From the NCBI GenBank assembly GCA_036925085.1, contig JAUPFP010000013.1:2753155-2817154 (forward strand): 64,000 bases of DNA, read 5' to 3'. This DNA comes from Brachycybe producta (taxonomy: Eukaryota; Arthropoda; Diplopoda; Playtdesmida; Andrognathidae). Positions 34,320 to 45,389 of the stretch are shown piece after piece (position 1 is the stretch's first letter; the number at the start of each line of letters is the position of its first letter). The position numbers were made by a program, and so were the translations under genes. The notes beneath the pieces were generated by a model that saw nothing but the letters and a program-made list of their open reading frames with translations, was not told the origin of the DNA and ran no database searches.

Positions 34320-34349
34320 TAATGATGGCACAACTTATGGAACACCCTG
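34320..34349. mobile_element. mariner-type terminus, possible partner of 32286
   Basis: 'aatgatggcacaacttatgg' then 'aacaccctgta'. Its reverse complement TACAGGGTGTTCCATAAGTT then 'gtgccatcat' matches the left terminus at 32285 (TACAGAGTGTCCCATAAGTC then 'aggcatcat') over about 29 positions. Either this is the true right end of a mariner now spanning 32286-34349 with the hAT inside, or the terminus of another copy. Confidence 0.5.
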
Positions 34350-34354
34350 TATTA

Positions 34355-34790
34355 CAGCCTTTACAGGCAATATGCTTTTCTACTTTTTTTTTTTTTTTTG
34401 CTTTGCAATTTTGTCTCTTTCTCGCATCGACTATCATAAAACACAAAACCCATTTCTCACGCCATCATTTATTTTACCCATACTTTGTCATTGTACTAAA
34501 GGAGAAAAAAAATCAATACCTGTTGCTACTACACACCTTATGTGGAGCAACAGTTTTTTTTGAGTCTCCATTTTACAGCATCCTTCCTATAGAATTCCTT
34601 TTTTTTTTTTTTACTATAAAAACTGTCAAATCAAATAGTCTTACTTTTGAAGCTTAACTAAAATATGTGACACGTTCCACTGAACGACAAGTACGACGTT
34701 GAACAATAGAAATAAAAAAAATGTAACAAAGCAAACAAAATATAATTATTTTTAAAGAAATAAATATATAAAAATAGGCATTGTAAAGAA
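34355..34790. other. non-coding stretch
   Basis: T-rich runs. The 130-codon plus frame (34265-34657) is phenylalanine-rich from poly-T and partly covers the mariner terminus; no domain is visible and I do not regard it as a gene. Confidence 0.5.
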
Positions 34791-34797
34791 TTTAATC

Positions 34798-35232
34798 TTA
34801 AGGTGGTTTTAAGGTGTAAACACCTCTCGACCATTGGTTACTCTCTGTCTTTCAAAAGTAAAATGGAGAAAACCCTGAAAGTGTTTTAGAAACTAGAAGG
34901 GTTGCTCAATTACTTATAATTTCATATATTTTTAAATAAGCTTTTTCTGTCAATTTGTGTATCACCCAACTTTTAAGCAAAAATACTCAAAATTAGCCTT
35001 TTATGCGAGTTTCAAAATGACCCAACTTTAATCAGGCGACATTTTTTTTTTAATTTTTTGTATGTAAAAAAGTTTACTTTGAAAGATATCATCAACATGA
35101 AAATATTATTAAGTGATTCAGCTTTGGTTTTTAGTTTCTAAGCAGACTTTCAGTTTCTTCTTAGTGCAGTTGTCCCCCTTGAGACGCAGAATAACCAAAG
35201 TTCGGAAATCAGCTTTTCATAAAACATCTTAA
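34798..35232. mobile_element. TTAA-ended fold-back element, full length, 435 bp
   Basis: Begins TTAAGGTGGTTTTAAGGTGT then 'aaacacctctcgacc' and 'actctctgtctttcaaaagt'. Continues 'gtgttttagaaactagaagg', 'ttgctcaattacttataatt', 'gagtttcaaaatgacccaac', 'tttaatcaggcgac'. It returns via 'gtttactttgaaagatatca', 'caacatgaaaatattattaa', 'gtttctaagcagactttcag' and ends 'gcttttcataaaacatcttaa'. TTAA lies at both extremes. No ORF. It is the clearest copy for defining the family. Confidence 0.78.
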
Positions 35233-35239
35233 CTCATGA

Positions 35240-36435
35240 TGACAGTGTGTTTGTGTTATGTTCTTTCTTTCACTTGCAATGCAAACATAAATAAATGCAA
35301 GATAGCGGAATTTTTAAAAATAACAAAACTCCTCTTTTGTTAAGAAATATTTGAGATATCATTATGATGATGATGACCTGAACAAATAGCACATATTATG
35401 GCCACTTGTCAAGAAACACACCAAAAAATATGTACAAGAAATACATTTAGTAGAGAAACCAAAACTGAATACACAAAAACTCTTCTGCATTCCTAACCGA
35501 TTACAAGAGCTACTATAATTCACCATTTACCTCATATAAATATAATGGTCATTTTTGTCACTTACTTTAAATTCAATGATGCTTTCCAACAAAATGAAAC
35601 CAGTAGTCAAGAAATTTTTAAACGCATCACAATTTCTAAATGAAAGAAGACAAAAAAAAAAACAAAGAAAACACAATAAATAAAATGTACAAATGAAATC
35701 AGGTTTATTTTAAAAAAAAAAATAACCATAAATTTGTTAGAATGTGTTAAATATTATAAACCACACACTACCCATTTACATATCTGTATACAAATGAGCA
35801 TTATTTGTTTAAATTGAAACATTCAAAACACTGACACAAATAAGCTAAAAAAATATATCATTCATTTTGTAACAATAATATCTAATCACATCTGACACCT
35901 GAAAGTGATCACCTAGGCAACAACGAAAAAAAAACCACACCTGCAAACACTGGAAACTTTAAAAGAAAAAAGGGTTGTTTTTTTTCTATTATGAAAAGCA
36001 AAAATGGTTGAAGTTATCTTAGTTATAAAATGTTAAAGAAAAATTGAAGTGCACAAACGTGGACTACTTTTTATGACGGTTTGAAACTACAACAAAAAAA
36101 ATTTAACAATGTCTTATTTAAACTGCCACATTGTGTACATTGCTCACCACATGTAGAAAAAAGATAACAATTATTTCAACTTCAACTGAATATACGAGCG
36201 TAAAGCAAATGAAAAGACTGTTTTTTATGTTGAAATGTTGTTAGCTGTAGTCAGTATTCCTACAAAAAGTTGATAATGTGCTGAAATCTTTTCTCGATAC
36301 TTCCAATTATAAAAGGGTGGATAAAAATCATGATTTAAAAAAAATTCTTGATTTATTTGATTTAAATCTGATTTTTTTTTTTATTTAAAAAAATTTTTTT
36401 TTTTTGGATTTATTTAAAATTTCGTAAAATTGCCC
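35240..36435. other. non-coding stretch
   Basis: AT-rich with A-runs; no gene or bounded repeat. Confidence 0.45.
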
Positions 36436-36439
36436 TTTA

Positions 36440-36564
36440 AGCCTTGTTTCCACTGGTTTAAAAATTTCAAAAGTTAGTGAATGGGCGGAGGACACGTTTG
36501 TTCAATTTTTCACCAGTTGAAATTTTCAAAAAGTTCAAATTTTCATCCCAGTGGAAACAAGGCC
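36440..36564. mobile_element. PIF/Harbinger-like MITE, 125 bp, TTA duplication
   Basis: Ends AGCCTTGTTTCCACTGG and CCAGTGGAAACAAGGCC, with TTA directly outside (36437-36439, 36565-36567). Arms continue as 'aaaatttcaaaag'/'gaaattttcaaa'. A left-end fragment of the same family lies near 40455. Confidence 0.75.
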
Positions 36565-36689
36565 TTAGGCTGCAAAAAATTTGTTATTGCCATTTTATGG
36601 CAAATTTTTTTTTAAAAAAAAATTAAAAGTAATTTCAACAGTAAAGACCCTATTCACACCTTGAGGAAATACATCAGCAGTGTTTCGAT

Positions 36690-36911
36690 TGGTGCGGACA
36701 GATTTATAAGACAATGAAACTCTTCTTGAGAAAGAAGTGGTGAATGGGGATAATTTTGTTTTGTGGGATTGACAATTGTATATTCATTTAGTTTTTCTAT
36801 ATGTGCATGTACATATGTGCTTGACCATGCTTAACGCTGCATGTGGACTTTTATGTCCCTCTGCCATAGGCCTATTTGGCTGATAGCAGAGTACTAATTG
36901 TAATTGTAACA
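36690..36911 (+). mobile_element. CR1/jockey-type LINE, 3' tail fragment
   Basis: 'gacagatttataagacaatg' then 'aaactcttcttgag', 'gtggtgaatggggataattt', 'tgacaattgtatattcattt', 'ccctctgccataggcctatt', 'gctgatagcagagtactaat' and a TTGTAATTGTAA tail. This matches the end of the 60655-61511 copy in opposite orientation. Only the last codons and 3' UTR survive. Confidence 0.75.
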
Positions 36912-36914
36912 ATG

Positions 36915-38060
36915 CACTCAAGTCAGTAAGCAGATAAGCTTCCAAACTACCCAACAGATCACATTGGGATTCAAGCTTCCTATCATTAATAAATCACGTA
37001 CTAGATGGCGCAACGGATCCTGGCTAGCATAATTTTTCTATAAATGAATAAACAAAATAAACCAAGTAAAAAACCTCATTCGCAAAATTAAATAACAATC
37101 AAATGTTAACCACAATCTTTATCATTTTTTCTTCTTCATATAAATAAATATTGCTATGTTGTCAACAACCATGCTAAGTTTTAAGTTTGTAGCATACATG
37201 TATGTAGTTTTTTAAGTTCCTTATCTTTAAACCAGGAGGACTTTTTATCTGCACCACCTTGATATAACAAAGTTGAGCTTATAAATAATATATTATACAA
37301 ACGAGAGAACACCTGTTCCTTCCTATTTTTTTTGTATGACAAGAACTGATTAGAATGACCGCTTTAGAAATTAGTCGACATGAGTTGGCATAAATGTTGA
37401 TCATCACATTTTAAATCTACGTAGATAGAAATCGATCGTGAAGGCGTTAATTGCATTAATCGAGGGGAAAGAGAGAAAATTAGTAGCAGTCGTAGTAGAC
37501 TTTAAAACAGGGTCTCTCGTTTTTTTTTTGTTGAAACAATACACTCCACTGTGTACTGTGCATTTTACTAGTGTACATATATAAGGGCTTAACAACTAAC
37601 TGTTGTGCTTGTATGAGATGTTTATTATGGAAAAAAGGAACGTGTTTAACCTTTTTTTTATCAAAAGAAAAAGATGCAAATTTTTATAAAGATTTCCTCT
37701 CTCTCTCTCATGTATCTATTTACAGAGTGGTAACAATATCTTGTTACCACCTGAAAAATAGTCTGCAACATCTGTGTTAAATTTTATTTTTATCCTCAAT
37801 TTTTCTTCAAATACTCTTTTTAAGAAGATGATGATTCAGTGATGAATAATGATGTAAAAAATTTAAAAAAAAGGATTAAAAACATGATACATGACGATAA
37901 TTAAAGGCGTGTTTTATAAAAGTTGCACGCTGTAAAATGTAAAATTTAAAACAATTAAGGCCAAAAGTTTGCACAAAATTTAAATTGACATACCCAATTT
38001 CTTTTCAGTACACTACCAAAACCATATAATGTAAGTGTCATTCCGTGCAATAATTATCAG
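36915..38060. other. non-coding stretch
   Basis: AT-rich; frames of 63-69 codons at 37404-37780 have no domain. A short CT tract lies near 37700. Confidence 0.4.
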
Positions 38061-38067
38061 TTCAGCT

Positions 38068-38288
38068 TTTGAGCCTTAACTAGCTAATTCTGCACCCAAG
38101 GAAAGAATAAAACTGGTACCCTCTTTAGTATTATCATTCTAGTTTTTTTGCACATGAGGCAAGAATACAACTTGCGCCACCATAATATTTTCATTATACA
38201 TGTAATTATTTTGCACCAATATTTCTGCGTCCCTGAACTTTGTGCCCGAGGTAGGTGCCTTTCTCGCATTGCCCTAGTTACGGCTCTG
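38068..38288. mobile_element. hAT-like MITE, imperfect 8-bp TSD
   Basis: Left end 'ttgagccttaactag', right end read backwards CAGAGCCGTAACTAGGGC. GTTCAGCT precedes and GTTCAGCC follows. Internal 'ttctgcaccc' and 'tttctgcgtccctg' extend the inverted arms. Related to the fragment at 4032-4095. Confidence 0.6.
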
Positions 38289-38499
38289 GTTCAGCCAATA
38301 ATCAATGATTCCATATTTATTTCTAAAAATGTTTTGGCCTTAGTTAATAGATAAACATTCAGACAAAGCAACGATTGTTAGGAATTAATTGGCCAAAAAA
38401 AATGTATTACTGTAGTAAAATTATTTAATCAGTAAGTGATTTAACTTTACTTTTACTTACTACAACTGATAGTAACCAGACATCTAGCCTTTTAATTAC

Positions 38500-38597
38500 A
38501 GTTGCCCTAATCATGATTACTTCACAATTGGCCCTTAGGCCACAAATTGAAAAATATCTGCTTGATTTTGCTTAAAAATCTGCACCCTACTAAGGCT
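38500..38597 (+). mobile_element. TAGGGCT-family hAT MITE, right-end fragment
   Basis: 'acagttgccctaatcatgat' then 'tacttcacaattggccctta', 'ggccacaaattgaaaaatat' and 'aaaaatctgcaccctac' matches the right half of 14855-15161. Confidence 0.6.
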
Positions 38598-38599
38598 TT

Positions 38600-39880
38600 G
38601 CTAAAGCTCAAAGCTCTTCCAAAAACATAAATTCAACAAAATGGAATTTAGAGCCTATTTTGCAGCCTATAAACATAATGAAAACTCTGAAAACAAAAGC
38701 AATTGTGTAAATCCCTATGCTGCTGTCTGCACATGGTCACCCTGACTGTTTCAGTGTTTCATTTCCGTAGATTCCCTATTGTATTTCAGAGCTTTTGATT
38801 TCAGAGTACTCTGAATTTAATAATGTTAAAAACATTATTTCAAAGTACTCAAATTTTCCCCTCTGAAACGGCAGTTTTGGAAGAAACATATTCCTAAAAC
38901 TATCATTTATGAATGTTTCATTGAGCTCTACTATGGCCTTTACAAGAGTTAACAAATATTGTGGCCACCTTGTACAGTTAATAAAAATTCGTATAGAACA
39001 ATACACGCAAGCAGCCTTTTCTCTAATTATATTATGCAAATACGTTTAAGTCAGCGCTATATAGATGTACACATATTACTTAAAGAGCAACACAGTATTG
39101 CAACAAACGTAAATCAAATAACTTATACAACGTAAACAATTAGAAACAAATGTATGCAACAAAGTTAGCAACAGACAAATTTTCTTAAATAAAACCTCAA
39201 GCTAAAAAATACCAAAAATAAATTACAACTAGTTCATCACCTGTCATCATTAAAAAAGACTTTCAAGACTAAATTACAAATGCAAAAAAAAAAACACTTT
39301 CAAGCAACATAACCTAACTAAAAATTAAAAATGTTAAAGAAGTTTCGCCATATTTTTGTTGAACTATAAGTAGCCTGCAGTACACCAACAACATATGTAA
39401 TTTTTTTAGCCTAGTTCATGAATGTATTGTGGGCATTGTTTTTTCATAAATAAAGGAATGAGGAAATGACGACAGAAAAAAAAGTCCTAAACATTTTTTC
39501 TTCTTCTCTACAATGGCAACATCATTATAATGACGGTTTTTTATATTTGATTCTGATTTACAGTAAACCATATATACAACAACATGGTCACAATCATACA
39601 TAAATAATACGAAACAATAAATAAATTTGACCACCATCACCACCACCTTCATTTAAAAATAGGTGCCATGGTGTGTCCATTATAAAACACCCAATTAAAA
39701 AGTACAACTAAATAAATTAATTTCGGTCAACCTTTTTTTTTTTAAAAAAAAAATTCACACTTAAAGAGTTACACCCATTGTTGTTGTTGTAGTTGTTGCG
39801 AGAATATAAAAGTCACATGACTGTGATAGTATATTATTCTAAAACTATATATAATGTGGTTTGAATTTGAAATTTGAAAA
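38600..39880. other. non-coding stretch with a solo mariner-like terminus
   Basis: 'atattgtggccaccttgtac' plus 'ag' at about 38954-38977 is a lone terminus of the type at 62522/63068. The 87-codon minus frame (38776-39039) shows no domain. A-rich elsewhere. Confidence 0.4.
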
Positions 39881-39881
39881 G

Positions 39882-39932
39882 TTACTCTGCAAGCAACCAA
39901 GAATGCCTGTAGCAGAGGGACAAATGTTCAAT
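39882..39932 (+). repeat. direct repeat flanking the 39990 hAT, copy 1
   Basis: 'ctctgcaagcaaccaagaat' then 'gcctgtagcagagggacaaa' recurs at about 40340-40385 as 'ttctgcaagcaaaccgtaaa' then 'ggaatgcggcagagggacaa'. Confidence 0.55.
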
Positions 39933-39989
39933 TGCAGCATGGAATCCGTGATTCACATGATCCGTGCAAAAATCATCCTTACACAAATA

Positions 39990-40163
39990 CAGTGGCGCAA
40001 CCACAGGGGGGTGAAGGCTAAGGGGGCTGAAGCCCCAAGGCTTGTTATGAAATCCTCCCCCCTCCCGGGATATCACATATTTAATATTTAATTAGCCCCT
40101 CCCAGACAAGAATCCTAGTATTTAATTAAACCCTCCCAGGCCAGAATTCTGGTTGCGCCACTA
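39990..40163. mobile_element. hAT-like MITE, 174 bp, 8-bp TSD (7/8)
   Basis: Ends CAGTGGCGCAACCA and TGGTTGCGCCACTA. CACAAATA (39982-39989) and CCCAAATA (40164-40171) flank it. Two partial tandem pieces 'tatttaatta(g/a)(c/a)ccctcccag' lie inside. The overlapping 76- and 64-codon frames are shadows. Confidence 0.85.
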
Positions 40164-40339
40164 CCCAAATATAATAATGTCCTTTCCGAGTTTATTTGAA
40201 GTAGGTTTACTATAAAGTGCCTTCTAGTATCTACTTAAAATTATTAAGACTAAAATCTGTCCTTCTTGCAAGCAAACTGTCCCAACCACTTATAAGCAGC
40301 CAATGCAAAATACGCAGATTTGACTTGCTAAATTGTTCT

Positions 40340-40385
40340 GCAAGCAAACCGTAAAGGAATGCGGCAGAGGGACAACAGTCAAAAA
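40340..40385 (+). repeat. direct repeat, copy 2
   Basis: Counterpart of 39882-39932. Confidence 0.55.
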
Positions 40386-40578
40386 TTTCAATTTGTGCAT
40401 TTTTTGCTTATTAATATTGAGACGACATTAGAAATAAAATCGCATGCTAAAAGGCTTTGTTTCCACTTAATGAAAATTATTAAACTATGAAAATATCAAT
40501 TGGGGAAAACGGCAGTTTACGCTCGTACTATAGTGAAATCAGCCAATGCATTTGCATTAGTCATTTTTTTCTCATCAG

Positions 40579-40885
40579 TAGAGCTCGGATTTGTATGCAA
40601 TATCACGCAAGTGTTTCTCAATTTGCGGCCTAAGTGTCCATTGTGAAGTAATCATCACCATTAGCTCGAGCAACTGCAATTATGCTTTTTATAACCAAAC
40701 AAGGCTGGTTAGAAGCTTGTTAAGTATATCAGTTGTCAACTAGAGTTCTAGTTTTTAACCATTGTTTTTGATTGAAAAAAACATAATTGTTGGTTGATCT
40801 AAACGGAATTGTTACTTCACAAATGGCCCTTCTGTCAAAGATTGAGAAACATTCGTTTGATATTGTACAACAAAACCAATCCCCA
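40579..40885. mobile_element. hAT-like MITE, 307 bp, TAGGGCT family copy 2
   Basis: Starts TAGAGCTCGGATTTGTATGC and ends 'caaaaccaatcccca'. The octamer CTCATCAG lies at 40571-40578 and 40886-40893. It is collinear along its whole length with 14855-15161, including 'gtgaagtaatcatca', 'gcaactgcaatt', 'tttttgattgaaaaaa' and 'ttggttgatctaaacg'. The equal length and separate target duplications confirm two independent insertions of one family. Confidence 0.88.
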
Positions 40886-40894
40886 CTCATCAGT

Positions 40895-42100
40895 AAATAC
40901 CCTTTTTGTAAAATTCAAGAACTTCTTTACAGAATGTTTTTGAATTTCTTTTACAAATAAAATATCAATATGCTGTCAATACACCACCAAAAGTGAAGTT
41001 TCAGATGTGTACCTTTTCTAGTTTCTTGCATAATTATCTAAAACGAACGTTTTACTTGCACCACCTGATAAACATGTAAAAAATGTCCCATGTTATTCTC
41101 ATTAGAAATTAATTAGAAAGGAAAAACCAATTTGTGATCACCGTTCTCATTATGAAGTGTCAACTTCATCATCACCTGCTTCTTTTCTTTTGGTTTTGAT
41201 AAAAAACTCAACACTAGTACTTCGTGTATAAAGAAACTATAATTAGAAATTACATCAAAATTCCCTATTGCAATTTTTTTTCCTCATTTCACCATTCTAA
41301 AAATAACATTTCTTTTTTTAAAAAGAAAAATGACTAGAAATAATTATTATAATTTTGAAAAAAATAAATAATTATTGACAATATTGAAATATAGCCTTTA
41401 TATAACAAACAGGTAGAATTACCTCTTAACGGCCCACACACAGACACACAAAATGAATGCAGATTACGTGGAAATAGAAATCTAAAATTACATTTTATTT
41501 GTATAAAAAAATAATAGCAGCTGATCATGGTGGCCAGCCATTAATTTTCAATTAGAATTTTTCAATTTCATTGAAATCAATACCATTTATACTAAAAATC
41601 CCATTGATATAATTTCAATTATAATGCACGTCCTACACTAATAATAAGGCGTAAGATTAATTTTTTTCTTGAAGGCCAATGAGTATTTGTGGTTTGTATG
41701 GTAAACATGTCTATTGATATAATGTCGAAAATATAAATTAGAGGCCCACATTTAAATGAATACAGTTTGCATTTTATATTCATATCAAAATTGTATTATG
41801 AAATTTGATGTATTCTGTGCAAGCTTCATATGTAGTCTATTTATATACGAAAAATCCACAAATAAAACCGGAAATTCGTGGTAAAATGTTAGGTACTTTA
41901 ATTCCTTATGTTTCATGCATTCATTATTCATATTTTCATTGAGAGAGAAAAAAAACATGACATATTGTAAAAAGATGAGATAATATTACAGGATGCAAAG
42001 AAAATAAGATCAACTGTGAACATGAACACCAAAACCATTCAATATGTGACAACATTCTTGGCAATAAAATCGATTTATGCTTATTTGATAACCTTAATCT
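40895..42100. other. non-coding stretch
   Basis: AT-rich; nothing bounded. Confidence 0.4.
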
Positions 42101-42101
42101 T

Positions 42102-42104
<3 letters not shown>

Positions 42105-42160
<56 letters not shown>
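42105..42160. repeat. (CT)n microsatellite
   Basis: About 27 CT units; the Arg-Glu run in the minus-strand frame is its artefact. Confidence 0.95.
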
Positions 42161-42163
<3 letters not shown>

Positions 42164-42164
42164 T

Positions 42165-43610
42165 ATGATACTAAATAAAAACGATATTAGAAATAAAAAG
42201 GTATAGATCATTTTTTCTTTTCTTTTTCTGATGTGATAAAAAAAGAATTATTGGACTTATCATTTTGATGAATGTTAAAATATGATCCATATAAAAGGTT
42301 TACTTTTAAGAAAAACCGACTTCATGTAAAGAGGATTAAATTGGAATATATAATGCAAAAGAATGCCTACGCTCGTATTAGAATATTATTCAATTACATT
42401 ATGGATGATATTATTTCATTAGAAGAACCTACCTACCTTGAAGATAATTCTTGAGAAAGAAAAAAATTACAACCTGGGTTATATTTATTATTCAAGATTA
42501 AACAGGAAGATAACAAGAGTAATTTCATGACTGGCTTTTTACAAGTTTATGTGATGTAACAGTTCGAAGTCCTACTTTTTTTAAAAAAAAAAACATTCTA
42601 TACAGATCATAATAAATTTAATGATGAAAAAAATGATTATCTATTGATACTACTGAATCTAGAAAATAAAAATGCATCATTTGAATAACAGGTTTTGCCA
42701 CAATAGTAGTGTCTTCTTGTTTTTATTTTACTAACAACCAAATTTATTTTTCAAATGAGACCAGATAATCACATTTAAACACAATCCATATCTTGATAGA
42801 ACTTAATATATTTAAACTCACATCTTGATAAGTTTACACATTTACACTTTTGTGATATGCTCCTGTTTTTTTATGAAAAGTCATCACAAGTCCACAGTAA
42901 GACACTTTTTTTTGTAACAAGATGTCATAACTAATCACTTCAATGTTGCTTCATAATTAATCAAGTTAAAGAGTATTAAATCTACAGTTCCGGGTGTTAG
43001 TTTCATTATTGTAATCAATTCAATTTAACTCTGTACATCTGCATTCTGGCCTAGAGTTATGCATGTGACAGGGAACTTGATTTCATGTCACACATATTTT
43101 TGCAAGACACTTAGACACAACAAGGCATTGTGGCCACTATGTTCGCTGCGACTTTGCTAGCAACTGCTACCATTGTTTTTTTAATATTTTACTTGAAGTA
43201 CTTCTAAGTAGAAAACAGAAAACAATAATTCTTTTGTAATTTTGTTACAAAAACTATTGTATGTGGTATGCGTTGAAAACTTGTGTGTATTTCTAAAAGA
43301 TATTATCTATATTTTTCACCACCTTTAGCCATGAGAAAACGAGGCCAGGGTCATGATTAGATTATAGACTAGCCCCAGAGTGGTGGCACCATTAAAACCA
43401 TCATTTTGATTTCTTACAACAAAAAGAAGTATTATATAGACCTTAGCTATTATTTTCAACCAATCTTTTTTTTTTTTCAGAAAATATTTACAACTTACAA
43501 GTACAGCTGTGGTCACATTACTCAAGAAATTGTTGTAAATTGTAGTGTAACAGTACACCACCATCAATTGCAACACAACTGTCATGTTTTTAGTAGAGAT
43601 TAGGACAGAG
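42165..43610. other. non-coding stretch
   Basis: AT-rich; 'acaaggcattgtggccact' near 43119-43138 may be a decayed mariner-like terminus. No gene is seen; the 60-86 codon frames have no domain. Confidence 0.4.
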
Positions 43611-43614
43611 TTTG

Positions 43615-43733
43615 GTATTCTTAATGACTACTTAGCCAAAGTTAGAGCTAAACTCATCAACTTTTACAAGAAACTTCCTAACCGAAATTCATGAGTTCAG
43701 CTCTAACTTTGGCTAAGTAGTCATTAAGAATAC
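43615..43733. repeat. near-perfect hairpin, 43-bp arms
   Basis: 'gtattcttaatgactactta' then 'gccaaagttagagctaaact' and 'cat' pairs with 'atgagttcagctctaacttt', 'ggctaagtagtcattaagaa', 'tac', with about one mismatch. The loop region 'caacttttacaagaa' and arm words match the hairpin at 10304-10442. Confidence 0.8.
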
Positions 43734-43739
43734 TACTAC

Positions 43740-45015
43740 TCAAGAGTTATTCATTTTCTGTTGTTCAGAGATTGTTGCAACTAATAGGAAGACAAACTTG
43801 AATACCTGATTTTTTTTTAAATCGAAGGAATCAATGTTCCCAATGAAGTGATTAAAATCCAACAAGATTTAATTACCTTTCTTACTTCTCTGTTCAAAAT
43901 AGACTAATTTTCGGTCACGATCTGAGAGATAGAAAAAACACAAAAAACTCAGTTAAGTCTTTGCATGATTTTTTTTTAGAAAAAAAACAACGTTAATTTC
44001 TACAGCTGTTAAATTAAGGGACAACGCCCCCACCTGACTAAAAAAAGAAGGTTTCTATGTCGATTACGCCTCACTGCTATTATTATTATTTCCTTCCATG
44101 ATTTTACCAACAGAATGTCACCATGTAACTGCACAATAATCGTGTGTCCAAATACCGTGACTTATTTTTTCTCTCTTGTTTCAATAATCGTGAAATTATC
44201 ATTGTACCCCACCTTAGGTCTTGTGTACACCATGCAATATTGCAAGATAAGGCTAAGTTAATATAATGCAAGATATTCACATTTAATAGCAAATTTGCAT
44301 TTTAAGTATATACATGCAATTGAATTGAATGCACATGTATGTGATACCTGCTTGCAAGAAGTTGAACCTTGCTGTACTTATACAATATTTATGGGTAAAC
44401 TCTAAACTTCTTGCATTGCGTTACCACCACCTGATTTACTTTAACTGTAGCAGTTTGCTTATATACAGCAAAAAGTGACATTAAATAGATTTTGCGTTAC
44501 TTCAAGGTGTGAAAAAGGCTTAAAGTTAGCTAGAACCTTAGAGAAACATATGCTTTATAACATTATTACTTTGTTAATTGCAAATTAAAAATAACTGCAG
44601 AAATGAATTGTGATACGAAAACATCTTACATCATTTCACACGTATAGGTTTTTCATTTTAAAGAAATAAAGCAATGACTCTCTAAAGAATCGGAGCAGAA
44701 AATTTAACACAAATGTTTTTTTTTTGTTTGGAGTGAAATTTAAACTGCCAATTTCTTTTTTTCTCTGCACTGTCAAACAAATTTTAGCATATAAACTGAA
44801 TGAAGCAAAAGAGAGAGAGAGAGAAAAAAACATCCACTTACACCGAATTCACACCTGACACTTTTGTATTTTATGTGTTATAAACAAAATTAAAAAATCA
44901 GTTATTCCATACAATTACTAGACACAATACCAATTATGGCAGTAAATCTGCACAATTGCTAGTGTCTTAGGAAAGAATTAAACACACTTTCTGGTAGTTT
45001 TCATTGTGTGATTCT
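43740..45015. other. non-coding stretch
   Basis: AT-rich; a short GA tract near 44811-44825. No gene is seen. Confidence 0.4.
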
Positions 45016-45022
45016 CCCCTAA

Positions 45023-45386
45023 AGCCTGGAACACACGCGGAATTCCGCCAAGGAAAAAGAAAATAGGAAAAGGAAAAAAATTTCTTTTTCTGTATCCCTG
45101 TTGTTCACACATAGAAACAGAAAAGTAATGAGGAAAGGTGTGGGCACCCTCTATTGAGCAAGAAAAAAACATTATACTTAGATCTATTGCCAAAATGGAT
45201 TCCAATTTGTTTTTTTGTCATGTCACGTCATGCTTCTTTCTGATTGGTGGGAATTTGAACGGAAAAAGTTGAGCTTTGTTCAACTCATTTTTAATGAATT
45301 TTCCGTTCACTTTTTATGGAAAATTGTCTCATATAAATATTCTGTTATTATTTTCTGAGCGGAATTCCGCGTGTGTGTTCCAGGCT
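45023..45386. mobile_element. PIF/Harbinger-like MITE, 364 bp, TAA duplication
   Basis: Ends AGCCTGGAACACACGCGG and CCGCGTGTGTGTTCCAGGCT, followed inward by the palindrome GCGGAATTCCGC at both ends. TAA lies directly outside (45020-45022, 45387-45389). The interior is A-rich and non-coding. Strong terminal symmetry suggests limited decay. Confidence 0.8.
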
Positions 45387-45389
45387 TAA

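Noticed and set aside
34265-34657. 130-codon plus-strand frame
   Set aside because: Long only because of poly-T (Phe runs) and a mariner terminus at its start; no domain, no codon bias, no splice context.
41936-42211. 91-codon frame with Arg-Glu repeats
   Set aside because: Direct translation of the CT/GA microsatellite.
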